From: Sporosarcina sp. FSL K6-3457 | GTDB taxonomy: Bacteria; Bacillota; Bacilli; Bacillales_A; Planococcaceae | Length of the DNA stretch: 64,000 nt | Assembly (NCBI RefSeq): GCF_038007285.1 | Contig: NZ_JBBOWX010000002.1 | Coordinates: 1-64,000, forward strand | Reading direction: 5' to 3' | Shown: one piece after another, positions 8,303-16,434 of the stretch | How positions within the stretch are numbered: position 1 is the first letter of the stretch | How the letters are laid out: each line of letters starts with the position of its first letter | The notes under the pieces: model-generated | Told to the model about the DNA's origin: nothing | The model's database searches: none | Seen by the model: the letters and a program-made list of their open reading frames with translations, nothing else | Program-made: the position numbers and the translations under genes

Positions 8303-9295
8303 ATGTATTTCATTGATAACAAAGGGATTACTGACCCACGCATTAACCTCGCAATTGAGGAGTATATACTAAAGAATATGGATATTGATAAGGATCCTTT
8401 TTTGCTGTTCTATATTAACGAGCCATCTATCATTATTGGTAAAAACCAGAATACGGTGGAGGAGATTGATACGGATTATGTCGAGGCGAATGGCATTCAT
8501 GTTGTCCGTCGATTATCCGGTGGCGGGGCTGTCTATCATGACCTTGGTAATTTGAATTTTAGCTTTATAACAAAGGATGATGGTGATTCATTTCGCAACT
8601 TTAAGAAGTTTACGGAGCCGGTCGTCCAAGCACTTGCTGAAATGGATGTGAAGGCGGAACTGTTAGGTCGTAACGATATTTTGGTCGAGGGACGCAAAAT
8701 TTCCGGGAATGCACAATTCTCAACGAACGGCCGTATGTTTAGCCATGGGACGCTGATGTTTGATACAGAAATTGACCGGGTTGTTTCGGCGCTCAAGGTG
8801 CGGAAGGATAAAATCGAATCCAAAGGCATCAAGTCGATTCGCAGTCGTGTGGCAAATATTACAGAGTTTCTCGATGAGCCAATGACGATTGAACAGTTTC
8901 GGATGAGCGTGTTGAAATCAATTTTTGGCGGTGAAGAAAACATCCAGTATTGGGAGCTGACGGATGATGATTGGGTTGGTATCCATGCATTATCTGCGGA
9001 ACGCTATGCGAACTGGGATTGGAACTATGGCAAATCACCAAAGTTCAACATGCAACATTCTCATCGTTTCCCAGTAGGTGGCATCGACGTCCGTCTTGAT
9101 GTCAATAAAGGTATTATCGAAGATGTTAACATTTTTGGCGATTTCTTCGGTGTTGGTGAAGTAGCCGTTATAGAAGAAAGTTTGAAGGGTATCCAGTATG
9201 ATAGGCAATCCATGAGTGAGGCGCTGACCGCTATCGATATCCCGACGTACCTTGGTGGGATTACGAAAGAAGAGTTTTTGCAGTTGATTTATTGA
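8303..9295 (+). CDS. lplJ: Lipoate-protein ligase LplJ
   Basis: 330 residues. Activates lipoate or octanoate with ATP and transfers it to E2 and GcvH proteins. Motifs are RRLSGGGAVYHDLGNLNFSF (about 72-91), GRNDILVEGRKISGNAQ with the adenylate-binding Lys (about 128-145) and SHGTLMFDTE. The C-terminal accessory domain (about 245-330) is present, so it should be autonomous. ATG at 8303 follows AAGGAG by about 8 bases. Position next to yhfH matches B. subtilis. Confidence 0.94.
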   Translation: MYFIDNKGITDPRINLAIEEYILKNMDIDKDPFLLFYINEPSIIIGKNQNTVEEIDTDYVEANGIHVVRRLSGGGAVYHDLGNLNFSFITKDDGDSFRNFKKFTEPVVQALAEMDVKAELLGRNDILVEGRKISGNAQFSTNGRMFSHGTLMFDTEIDRVVSALKVRKDKIESKGIKSIRSRVANITEFLDEPMTIEQFRMSVLKSIFGGEENIQYWELTDDDWVGIHALSAERYANWDWNYGKSPKFNMQHSHRFPVGGIDVRLDVNKGIIEDVNIFGDFFGVGEVAVIEESLKGIQYDRQSMSEALTAIDIPTYLGGITKEEFLQLIY

Positions 9296-9296
9296 G

Positions 9297-9339
9297 GAAA
9301 GAAGAGGGGGCCTGACTATGTGTTGGGCTTCTTTTTATT
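9297..9339 (+). terminator. Probable lplJ terminator
   Basis: AAGAAG ... CTTCTT with inner GGGCC/GGGC pairing, followed by TTTTT, directly after the lplJ stop and just before the 21-bp repeat array. Confidence 0.6.
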
Positions 9340-9353
9340 GGATTAAAAACAAT

Positions 9354-10208
9354 CCCGCGCGCAATGCGAGTCATCCCGCGCGCAATGCGAGTCATCCCGC
9401 GCGCAATGTGAGCTATCCCGCGCGCAATGTGAGCTATCCCGCGCGCAATGTGAGCTATCCCGCGCGCAACGTGAGCTATCCCGCGCGCAACGTGAGCTAT
9501 CTCGCGCGCAACGCGAGTCATCCCGCGCGCAAAGTGAGTCGCGCCGCGCGCAAAGTGAGTCATCCCGCGCGCAACGCGAGTCATCCCGCGCGCAACGCGA
9601 GTCATCCCGCGCGCAACGCGAGTCATCCCGCGCGCAACGCGAGTCATCCCGCGCGCAACGCGAGTCATCCCGCGCGCAAAGCGAGTCATCCCGCGCGCAA
9701 AGCGAGTCATCCCGCGCGCGCAAAGCGAGTCATCCCGCGCGCGCAAAGCGAGTCATCCCGCGCGCAATGCGAGCCATCCCGCGCGCAAAGCGAGTCATCC
9801 CGCGCGCAAAGCGAGTCGCGCCGCGCGCAAAGTGAGTCGCGCCGCGCGCAAAGTGAGTCATCCCGCGCGCAAAGCGAGTCATCCCGCGCGCAAAGCGAGT
9901 CATCCCGCGCGCAAAGCGAGTCATCCCGCGCGCAAAGCGAGTCATCCCGCGCGCAAAGCGAGTCATCCTGCGCGCAAAGCGAGTCATCCCGCGCGCAAAG
10001 TGAGTCATCCCGCGCGCAAAGCGAGTCATCCCGCGCGCAAAGCGAGTCATCCCGCGCGCAAAGCGAGTCATCCTGCGCGCAAAGCGAGTCATCCCGCGCG
10101 CAAAGCGAGTCATCCCGCGCGCAAAGCGAGTCATCCCGCGCGCAAAGTGAGTCATCCCGCGCGCAAAGCGAGTCATCCCGCGCGCAAAGCGAGTCGTCCC
10201 GCGCGCAA
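9354..10208. repeat. Tandem array of 41 units of 21 bp (core CCCGCGCGCAA)
   Basis: The core CCCGCGCGCAA recurs every 21 bp from 9354 to 10198. The 844-bp span minus two 2-bp insertions (extra GC near 9717 and 9739) is exactly 40 periods, so 41 units. The unit is the core plus (A/T/C)GCGAGTCAT-type sequence. Variants run in blocks (GTGAGCTAT early, ACGCGAGT, then AAGCGAGT), the pattern expected from local duplication. Because 21 is divisible by 3 and the unit has no stop, long artefactual open frames exist on both strands. It is far more G+C-rich than the flanks and sits between the lplJ terminator and the next operon's promoter. Confidence 0.95.
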
Positions 10209-10276
10209 CAGCTCTCCCCTGCGTAACATCGACATCTAGGTTATACTAAAAATAACTGTGAAGGGGGATTGAACAG

Positions 10277-10981
10277 ATGGAGAAACACCGTATTTTTATT
10301 GTTGAAGATGACCGCAAAATTGCACAATTATTAGCAGACACATTAAGGAAATATCAATATGACGTTGCCATTGTCGAAGATTTTGAGCGTGTCACTGAGG
10401 AATGCTTGGCATTCGATCCACATCTTGTTTTGCTTGACATAAACTTGCCTTCTTATGACGGCTATTATTGGTGTCGTCAACTTCGCCAACATACGACATG
10501 TCCTATTCTATTCATCTCCGCGCGATCTGGTGACATGGACCAAGTATTTGCGTTGGAAAATGGCGGCGATGATTTCATTACGAAACCTTTTCACTATGAA
10601 ATCGTCCTTGCAAAAATAAGAAGTCATTTACGTAGAACGTTTGGCGAATATGCACCGAACCAATCCGAACGTACCGTGAAGGCCGGGGTACTCAACTTAT
10701 ACATCGAACGGATGGAGTTGCAAGTTCGCAATAATATTGTACCTTTGCAAAAAAAAGAATGTGTTATCTTAGAATTGCTTATCGATGCGACGCCCAAAGT
10801 GGTGTCACGTGAAAAATTATTGGAAGAGCTATGGGACGACCAATCTTTTGTCGATGAAAACACATTAAATGTTAATATGACCCGGGTTCGTAAAAAATTG
10901 GCTGATTACGACATTCAATCGTCCATTGAAACAGTACGTGGCGCGGGGTATCGCTTCTTATTGGCACCGGAGGAATCATGA
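10277..10981 (+). CDS. BceR-type response regulator
   Basis: 234-residue OmpR/PhoB-class regulator: receiver domain about 1-118 (acidic pair EDD near residue 10, phospho-acceptor Asp in LLDINLPSYDG, Lys in FITKPF) and a C-terminal winged helix (about 130-230, VSREKLLEELWDD, ENTLNVNMTRVRKKL, TVRGAGYRF). First gene of a four-gene unit; its stop overlaps the kinase start (ATGA). The partner genes make it a BceRS-BceAB-type peptide-antibiotic sensing and resistance module. A TATACT at 10242-10247 may be its -10; no good -35 was seen. Confidence 0.88.
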   Translation: MEKHRIFIVEDDRKIAQLLADTLRKYQYDVAIVEDFERVTEECLAFDPHLVLLDINLPSYDGYYWCRQLRQHTTCPILFISARSGDMDQVFALENGGDDFITKPFHYEIVLAKIRSHLRRTFGEYAPNQSERTVKAGVLNLYIERMELQVRNNIVPLQKKECVILELLIDATPKVVSREKLLEELWDDQSFVDENTLNVNMTRVRKKLADYDIQSSIETVRGAGYRFLLAPEES

Positions 10982-12030
10982 AAAAATTTAGAATTTTCAT
11001 TAGCGAGCATGTGCCCTTTCTTCTTTTTCAAATACTACTCGTGCTGTTCATTTTACTATTATACTGGCTGGATGGCTTCCGAAATTTCAATACCGCAGTT
11101 TACGCTATTAGTATGAGCATGCTGTTAACTGTGGGGTATCTAGTTGGCAAATTCATCATGAGACGATCCTTTTATGCAGCGATTACGCGTAAGCCAGATA
11201 AGATGGAAGATGCACTAATCCGCCATGCGCAAGCGCCGGAACATCGGCAAACAACAGAATTCACACGTGACTTGTACAAGCTGTACCAAAACGAAGTGCA
11301 GCTGTTATATGCTTCTCAACACCGACAGCTCCATTTTATGAATCAATGGGTCCATCAGATGAAAACACCGATTTCTGTCATAGGATTGCTGTTACAGGAA
11401 CAAGATGATTTGGACCGCGATAGTATCAATGAAGAAATTGACAAATTACGACGTGGTCTCGATTCTGTATTGGTCAATGCACGTCTTGAAACGTTTGAGC
11501 AGGATATGCAAATTGAGCGGGCTGCGCTGAAAACGGTTGTGCAGGAAATTGTGACAGAGCATAAACGGCTATTCATCACAAATGGTGTGTTTCCTGTTAT
11601 TTCAATTGATGAGAAATTCACAGTTGCTACGGATATGAAGTGGTTGAAGATTGTCATTGGGCAGTTCATAACCAATGCGGTGAAATATACATTTGAGCAA
11701 GGGAAGAAAGTCCATCTAACCGCGACTAGTACAGAACAGGGTATCCAGCTATTGATTCGAGATGAAGGAATTGGCATTCCCTCGTCGGACTTGAACCGCG
11801 TGACGAAGGCTTTCTTTACTGGTGAAAATGGTCGACTCACAGGTGAGTCGACTGGGATGGGATTGTATATCGCATCAGAAGTGTGTAACAGATTGGGACA
11901 TCCGTTAGCGATTGACTCGGAGCTTGGCAAAGGGACAACGGTGACTGTCCTCTTTAAAAATGGAGAGGTGGGAGAAGCGGATGATAAGGAACGTAATCGT
12001 GGAATTGACGGAAGTGACGAAAATCTATGA
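10978..12030 (+). CDS. BceS-type intramembrane-sensing histidine kinase
   Basis: 350 residues. Two N-terminal membrane helices (about 13-31 and 39-60) are joined by a very short loop, so the kinase has no extracellular sensor and is expected to read signals through its ABC transporter. The H box is MNQWVHQMKTPIS (phospho-His 126), followed by the N box FITNAVKYT, DEGIGIP and GMGLYIASE of the ATPase domain. It overlaps the response regulator by 4 bp, and the transporter ATPase starts inside its last 50 bp, implying translational coupling. Closest named relatives are BceS, PsdS and YxdK; I cannot choose among them. Confidence 0.88.
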   Translation: MKKFRIFISEHVPFLLFQILLVLFILLLYWLDGFRNFNTAVYAISMSMLLTVGYLVGKFIMRRSFYAAITRKPDKMEDALIRHAQAPEHRQTTEFTRDLYKLYQNEVQLLYASQHRQLHFMNQWVHQMKTPISVIGLLLQEQDDLDRDSINEEIDKLRRGLDSVLVNARLETFEQDMQIERAALKTVVQEIVTEHKRLFITNGVFPVISIDEKFTVATDMKWLKIVIGQFITNAVKYTFEQGKKVHLTATSTEQGIQLLIRDEGIGIPSSDLNRVTKAFFTGENGRLTGESTGMGLYIASEVCNRLGHPLAIDSELGKGTTVTVLFKNGEVGEADDKERNRGIDGSDENL

Positions 12031-12763
12031 GGGAAAAGTGATGCACCGGGCATTGAACCGCCTCGATTTTGAAGTGGAGGAAGGCGAATTTGTTGCGGTG
12101 ATGGGACCTTCCGGCAGTGGGAAAACGACGTTGTTGAACTTGATTTCGACGATTACGGTGCCGACCTATGGACGTCTGATGATCAATGGCATTGAACCGG
12201 AAGCGCTGAAAGAAAATGATTTGGCCTTATTCAGACGACGTAATCTTGGTTTTGTCTTTCAAGATATTAATCTCCTTCAAATGCTGACAGTAGAAGAAAA
12301 TCTTGTATTGCCACTGACGCTGGATGGGATTGCTGTTCCTGAAATGGAGAAACGTATTTTGGAATTTGCTAAACGCCTGGATTTGTCAGATATTTTGAAC
12401 CGCCGACCGGATGAGTTATCGGGTGGACAGGCACAGCGAACGGCAATTGGTCGTGCTTTGATTCACAGGCCAAAAATTATTCTCGCAGATGAGCCGACGG
12501 GAAATTTGGATTCGAAATCAGCTAGGGATGTCCTTGAACTGCTCAGTCAAATTAATAAAACCGAGAAAAAAACGGTGATTATGGTGACACATGATCCGAT
12601 TGCCGCCAGTTATTGTGATCGGGTTCTGTTCATTAAGGATGGCGAATTTTTTAATGAAATTTATAAAGATGAAAGGCGTCAGACGTTTTTTCAACGTATT
12701 TTGAACGTCTTGTCGTTGCTCGGAGGAAATGTACATGACCTTTCGTCAGTTCGCTTACCGTAA
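11981..12763 (+). CDS. BceA-type ABC transporter ATPase
   Basis: 260 residues. Walker A GPSGSGKTT, Q-loop FQDINLL, signature LSGGQAQR, Walker B IILADEPTGNLDS and switch His in VTHD are all intact. It belongs to the MacB/BceA group pairing with large FtsX-like permeases. I chose the ATG at 11981, preceded by GGAGAGGTGGGAG, over the in-frame ATG at 11960, which lies within that ribosome binding site. It overlaps the kinase gene at its start and the permease gene at its end. Confidence 0.9.
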   Translation: MIRNVIVELTEVTKIYEGKVMHRALNRLDFEVEEGEFVAVMGPSGSGKTTLLNLISTITVPTYGRLMINGIEPEALKENDLALFRRRNLGFVFQDINLLQMLTVEENLVLPLTLDGIAVPEMEKRILEFAKRLDLSDILNRRPDELSGGQAQRTAIGRALIHRPKIILADEPTGNLDSKSARDVLELLSQINKTEKKTVIMVTHDPIAASYCDRVLFIKDGEFFNEIYKDERRQTFFQRILNVLSLLGGNVHDLSSVRLP

Positions 12764-14672
12764 TGTCGTTCGCAATCGACGCATCTATGCCGCTTTTCTC
12801 ATGGCAAGTGTCTTTTCCGTTATGGTATTTTTCTTGTATTCGATGTTGCTATTTCATCCATCCATTGAGGACAGATTCATCCAAGAAATTGCCATCACGG
12901 GAATGGGTGCGGCAGAAATTATTTTGTATATTTTTACGGTATTTTTCTTGTTTTATTCGATGCGGGCATTTTTGCAGGCGAGGTCCAAAGAGTTTGGTAT
13001 TTTACTTCATTTGGGTATGGCCAAACGTCAGTTGAATCGCCTGATTTTTACTGAAACGATGTTTATCGGTATGACATCTATCGCTGCGGGGACGTTTCTC
13101 GGCTATATGTTTTCAAAGTTTTTCTTTATGATTGTCCGAGAAATTGTGTTATTACCAGCCTTACCGCTCTATTTTTCATGGCAACCATTTGCACTAACGA
13201 TTGGTGCTTTTATGAGTTTATTTGTCATTATATCAATTGTTGCGCCGGTGTTTATTCGGACGGGAGAAGTGGCTGATCTTATACAAGGGGAAGCGGGAAG
13301 TCAAGGAGCGTATGGCTATTCGAAGAGCCGTGGTTATTTTGGGTTACTGTTTCTTGGAGCAGCATATTTAATGGCAGTGAGTGCAACGAACTCGGTCGTC
13401 ATTGAATTACTGTTTTTTCTACCACCTTTGGCTATAATTGGAACATTTTACTTTTTCACGGATTCCTTACCATTACTATTGCATCAGATTCGCAAACGGA
13501 AACGATTATATTGGAATCATTTTTGGCTGCTATCAATATCAGAAGGCGTTGTCCGATTGCGTGAAAATGCACGTATGTTTTTTATCGTCACGATGGTGTC
13601 GACCATTGCGTTCATGTCAGTTGGTCTGTTAGCATCATTGACTTCATTCGCTTCTCAGTACCGTGAAATGCATCCGCTAGGTCTTATTTACAAAAGTCAG
13701 CAAGACAATGAGCGTGAACGCCAGCATATTGCGCAACTGGTCAATGAACTCAATGCCGACAAAATCGATTATTCGATGATCCGATTTCAAGTACTGGAAC
13801 AGACGTCATCATACACGTCAAATCCGGTTGCTGTATTGAAGCTTTCTGCTATTAATATGCTGGCTCTTTCATTTGGCTATCCAAAGGTTGATTTAGAGGC
13901 GGGGGAGGCATTGTTTTTGCCGCCTTCGGTTTCGTCCTATGATCAGCTGAATAATCGAACAGTGAGAACATTTCTTGAAGAAAGCGAGGTGTTGGTTAAG
14001 ATTGAAGGGGCGTACCCCTATCATTTGTTTTCATCGTATTCCATTGCTCAAAACGCTATCGTCTTGAATGATACGGATTATGATAAGGTATTTGACATCG
14101 TGTTTACAAATGAATTAAATTCATTTACGTATTACGCCTTCAATGTGCCGGATTGGCAGGAGACAAAGGATATCGGACTATCGATTGATGCGACTGATAC
14201 AGAATCATTTCTCGCGGGGACGACACCTGAAAAACTGCCGTATTCCTTCGTCAATCCAGGCTTGAACTATTCAGTCATCCGAACGACTTTTTCGTTGCTT
14301 TTGTTCATCGGGTTACTATTAGCAGCCGTATTTTTCTTGGCAGCGGGCAGCTTTATTTATTTTAGACTGTATACCTCACTGGAGCGTGATCGAAAACAGT
14401 TTGATGTACTCCGACGCATGGGAATTACAGATCGGGAATTCAAAAAAATCGTCAATCGACAATTAATCCCCCAGTTTTTCTTCCCTTGGGGTGTGGCATT
14501 TGTCCATAGTTCGTTTGCAATTCTAGCACTACAAGTGATTTGGGATGCACTGGCCGAGATTTCGATAGTCAAAGAACTTGTACTTGTCTTACTTGTCTTT
14601 ACGTTGATGCAAATTTGTTATTTTTATTTAATACGCTGGCGCTACCTCGCGCATATTAAAGCACCAGGGTAG
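12735..14672 (+). CDS. BceB-type ABC transporter permease
   Basis: 645 residues with about ten membrane helices. An N-terminal helix (about 20-42) is followed by FtsX-type helical groups and a large soluble segment at about 310-520 flanked by helices, the extracellular domain BceB-like permeases use to recognise peptide antibiotics such as bacitracin or lantibiotics. The ATG at 12735 follows CGGAGGAA by 6 bases; the in-frame ATG at 12729 is too close. It ends the operon, and two nearly identical hairpins follow, the first overlapping the stop codon. The drug specificity cannot be predicted. Confidence 0.88.
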   Translation: MTFRQFAYRNVVRNRRIYAAFLMASVFSVMVFFLYSMLLFHPSIEDRFIQEIAITGMGAAEIILYIFTVFFLFYSMRAFLQARSKEFGILLHLGMAKRQLNRLIFTETMFIGMTSIAAGTFLGYMFSKFFFMIVREIVLLPALPLYFSWQPFALTIGAFMSLFVIISIVAPVFIRTGEVADLIQGEAGSQGAYGYSKSRGYFGLLFLGAAYLMAVSATNSVVIELLFFLPPLAIIGTFYFFTDSLPLLLHQIRKRKRLYWNHFWLLSISEGVVRLRENARMFFIVTMVSTIAFMSVGLLASLTSFASQYREMHPLGLIYKSQQDNERERQHIAQLVNELNADKIDYSMIRFQVLEQTSSYTSNPVAVLKLSAINMLALSFGYPKVDLEAGEALFLPPSVSSYDQLNNRTVRTFLEESEVLVKIEGAYPYHLFSSYSIAQNAIVLNDTDYDKVFDIVFTNELNSFTYYAFNVPDWQETKDIGLSIDATDTESFLAGTTPEKLPYSFVNPGLNYSVIRTTFSLLLFIGLLLAAVFFLAAGSFIYFRLYTSLERDRKQFDVLRRMGITDREFKKIVNRQLIPQFFFPWGVAFVHSSFAILALQVIWDALAEISIVKELVLVLLVFTLMQICYFYLIRWRYLAHIKAPG

Positions 14673-14720
14673 GATCGCACTGTATCCTACCTAAGGGGTA
14701 GGATTGCACTATATCCTACC
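14668..14720 (+). terminator. Two tandem hairpins ending the BceRSAB-type operon
   Basis: Two copies of GGTAGGAT-N8-ATCCTACC (14668-14691 and 14697-14720), the second followed by TTATTGTTTT. The first copy includes the TAG stop of the permease gene. Two near-identical hairpins in direct succession suggest duplication of the terminator. Confidence 0.7.
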
Positions 14721-14737
14721 TTATTGTTTTACTAGTA

Positions 14738-14766
14738 TTGTATTATCAGAACTTTTCTTATATAAT
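14738..14766 (+). promoter_or_regulatory. Sigma-A promoter of lcfB
   Basis: TTGTAT (14738-14743) and TATAAT (14761-14766) with a 17-bp spacer, immediately upstream of a FadR-type operator. Confidence 0.75.
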
Positions 14767-14782
14767 GATTATGACAGAGTTA

Positions 14783-14800
14783 TGAATGATTGTTCATTCA
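14783..14800 (+). promoter_or_regulatory. FadR operator (18-bp palindrome)
   Basis: TGAATGATTGTTCATTCA is a palindrome fitting the B. subtilis FadR (YsiA, TetR family) site TGAATGAMTANTCATTCA with one deviation in the centre. It starts 16 bp after the -10, so bound FadR would block initiation or early elongation until long-chain acyl-CoA releases it. In B. subtilis the orthologous lcfB belongs to the FadR regulon. Confidence 0.8.
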
Positions 14801-14822
14801 AAAAATGTGGGGGGATGACTAA

Positions 14823-16376
14823 ATGAATTTAGTTTCACGTGTGCACGAAACGGCAACGACGCAACCCGGAAAAATTGCTTATCACTTTATGGGGAAAGAT
14901 ACATCGTACGCCGAGTTTGACCAGTCGGTATCGATGTTCGCTTCAGCATTACAAGGTTTGGGAATTGAAAAAGGAGATAATGTTGCATTTTTACTTGGCA
15001 ACACACCACATTTCCTTATTTCGCTATATGCGACGATGCGGATTGGTGCGACGGCAGTTCCAGTCAATCCGATTTACACGCCAGACGAAATTTCGTACAT
15101 CATACATAACAGTGACGCGAAGGCAGTGATCGCACTCGATCTTTTATTGCCACTTGTGGAACAGGCAGCGGGGGCATTTCCGACTGTTGGGCATTATGTG
15201 ATTTGCGAAACAGTTCCTGAAACACCAGCAAAAATTGCCGCACTACCTGAAGCGGTGAAAATGAAAGTTCATCCATTCACACAGCTTATTGCCACAGGGA
15301 AGCCAAACATCGAGCCTGTTGCTATAGATGAAAATGAAACCGCTGTCATTTTGTATACGTCAGGCACAACAGGACGTCCAAAAGGCGCTATGCTGACACA
15401 TGGTAACTTGTATTCTAACGCACGCGACGTCGCGGATTACTTGGGCTACTCGGAAAGTGATCGTATTGTAGCGACGTTACCGGTGTTCCATGTGTTTGCT
15501 TTAACAGTAGTCGTTAATGCGCCGCTCGTCAAAGGAGCAACAATTTTACTTGTTCCACGTTTCTCGCCAGGGGATATTTTCAGTATCGTCAAAGAAAAAC
15601 AGGCAACGATATTCGCGGCCGTGCCGACGATGTACAACTTCCTCTATCAATTCCCAGATAGTAATCCAGCAGATTTCAAATCGGTTCGGATTGCCATCTC
15701 AGGTGGGTCATCATTGCCAGTCGCCTTGCTCCATAATTTCGAAGAGAAATTTGACGTGCGCATCTCGGAAGGCTACGGCCTATCCGAAGCATCACCGGTT
15801 ACTTGCTTCAATCCACTCGATCGCGAGCGCATTCCAGGCTCGATTGGCACTTCGATTATCAATGTCGAAAATAAAATCGTCAATGAGCTTGGGGAAGATG
15901 TGCCAGATGGTGAAGTCGGCGAGCTAATCGTACGCGGACCGAACGTCATGAAGGGCTACTACAAAATGCCAGAAGAAACCGAAGTGACAATTCGAGATGG
16001 TTGGTTGTATACAGGTGATATGGCCAGGCGAGATGAAAACGGTTACTTCTATATTGTCGACCGCAAAAAGGATCTTGTCATCGTCGGCGGTTACAACGTT
16101 TACCCACGTGAAGTCGAAGAAGTATTATTCGCGCACCGTGACATCGTTGAAGCAGCAGTCATCGGCTTACCAGATGTCGATTTCGGCGAAGTGGTCCATG
16201 CTTTCGTCGTCTTGAAAGAAGGTGCGGCAACTGACGAAGCATCCATAACAGCCTACTGTGCGGACCGTCTAGCCAAATACAAAGTACCTAAACGCATTGA
16301 ATTTTTGGATGAACTACCGAAAAATACAACCGGTAAAATTTTGAGGCGCTCATTGAAAGAGCAAGTGACACAGTGA
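14823..16376 (+). CDS. lcfB: Long-chain fatty acid-CoA ligase (LcfB/YhfL-like)
   Basis: 517-residue adenylate-forming enzyme converting fatty acid, ATP and CoA to acyl-CoA for beta-oxidation. The P-loop-like motif is LYTSGTTGRPKGAML (about 177-191); then VLP-VFHVFAL, GYGLSEASPV, YTGDMA, RKKDLVIVGGYNVYP and the C-terminal PKNTTGKILRR with the catalytic Lys. Length fits YhfL/LcfB, which lies close to lplJ and hemY in B. subtilis too. A GGGGGGA ribosome binding site precedes the ATG. Control by FadR is indicated by the operator at 14783-14800. Confidence 0.92.
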   Translation: MNLVSRVHETATTQPGKIAYHFMGKDTSYAEFDQSVSMFASALQGLGIEKGDNVAFLLGNTPHFLISLYATMRIGATAVPVNPIYTPDEISYIIHNSDAKAVIALDLLLPLVEQAAGAFPTVGHYVICETVPETPAKIAALPEAVKMKVHPFTQLIATGKPNIEPVAIDENETAVILYTSGTTGRPKGAMLTHGNLYSNARDVADYLGYSESDRIVATLPVFHVFALTVVVNAPLVKGATILLVPRFSPGDIFSIVKEKQATIFAAVPTMYNFLYQFPDSNPADFKSVRIAISGGSSLPVALLHNFEEKFDVRISEGYGLSEASPVTCFNPLDRERIPGSIGTSIINVENKIVNELGEDVPDGEVGELIVRGPNVMKGYYKMPEETEVTIRDGWLYTGDMARRDENGYFYIVDRKKDLVIVGGYNVYPREVEEVLFAHRDIVEAAVIGLPDVDFGEVVHAFVVLKEGAATDEASITAYCADRLAKYKVPKRIEFLDELPKNTTGKILRRSLKEQVTQ

Positions 16377-16381
16377 TGAAT

Positions 16382-16414
16382 AAAACCCCTTACTTATAAG
16401 CTGTAAGGGGTTTT
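16382..16414 (+). terminator. lcfB terminator
   Basis: AAAACCCCTTAC / GTAAGGGGTTTT stem-loop starting 6 bp after the lcfB stop. Confidence 0.85.
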
Positions 16415-16434
16415 GTTTATGTCTAGGAAATTTA

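Noticed and set aside
9354..10208. CRISPR array
   Set aside because: Units are contiguous 21-mers without distinct spacers, and no cas genes are near. The arrays at 28604 and 46441 fail for the same reason.
9318..10239. Long open frames of up to 302 codons on the plus strand and 161 codons on the minus strand, translating as Arg/Ala/Ser heptad repeats
   Set aside because: They arise because the 21-bp tandem unit has no stop in several frames. No ribosome binding site, open in both strands at once, and the frame changes at the two 2-bp insertions.
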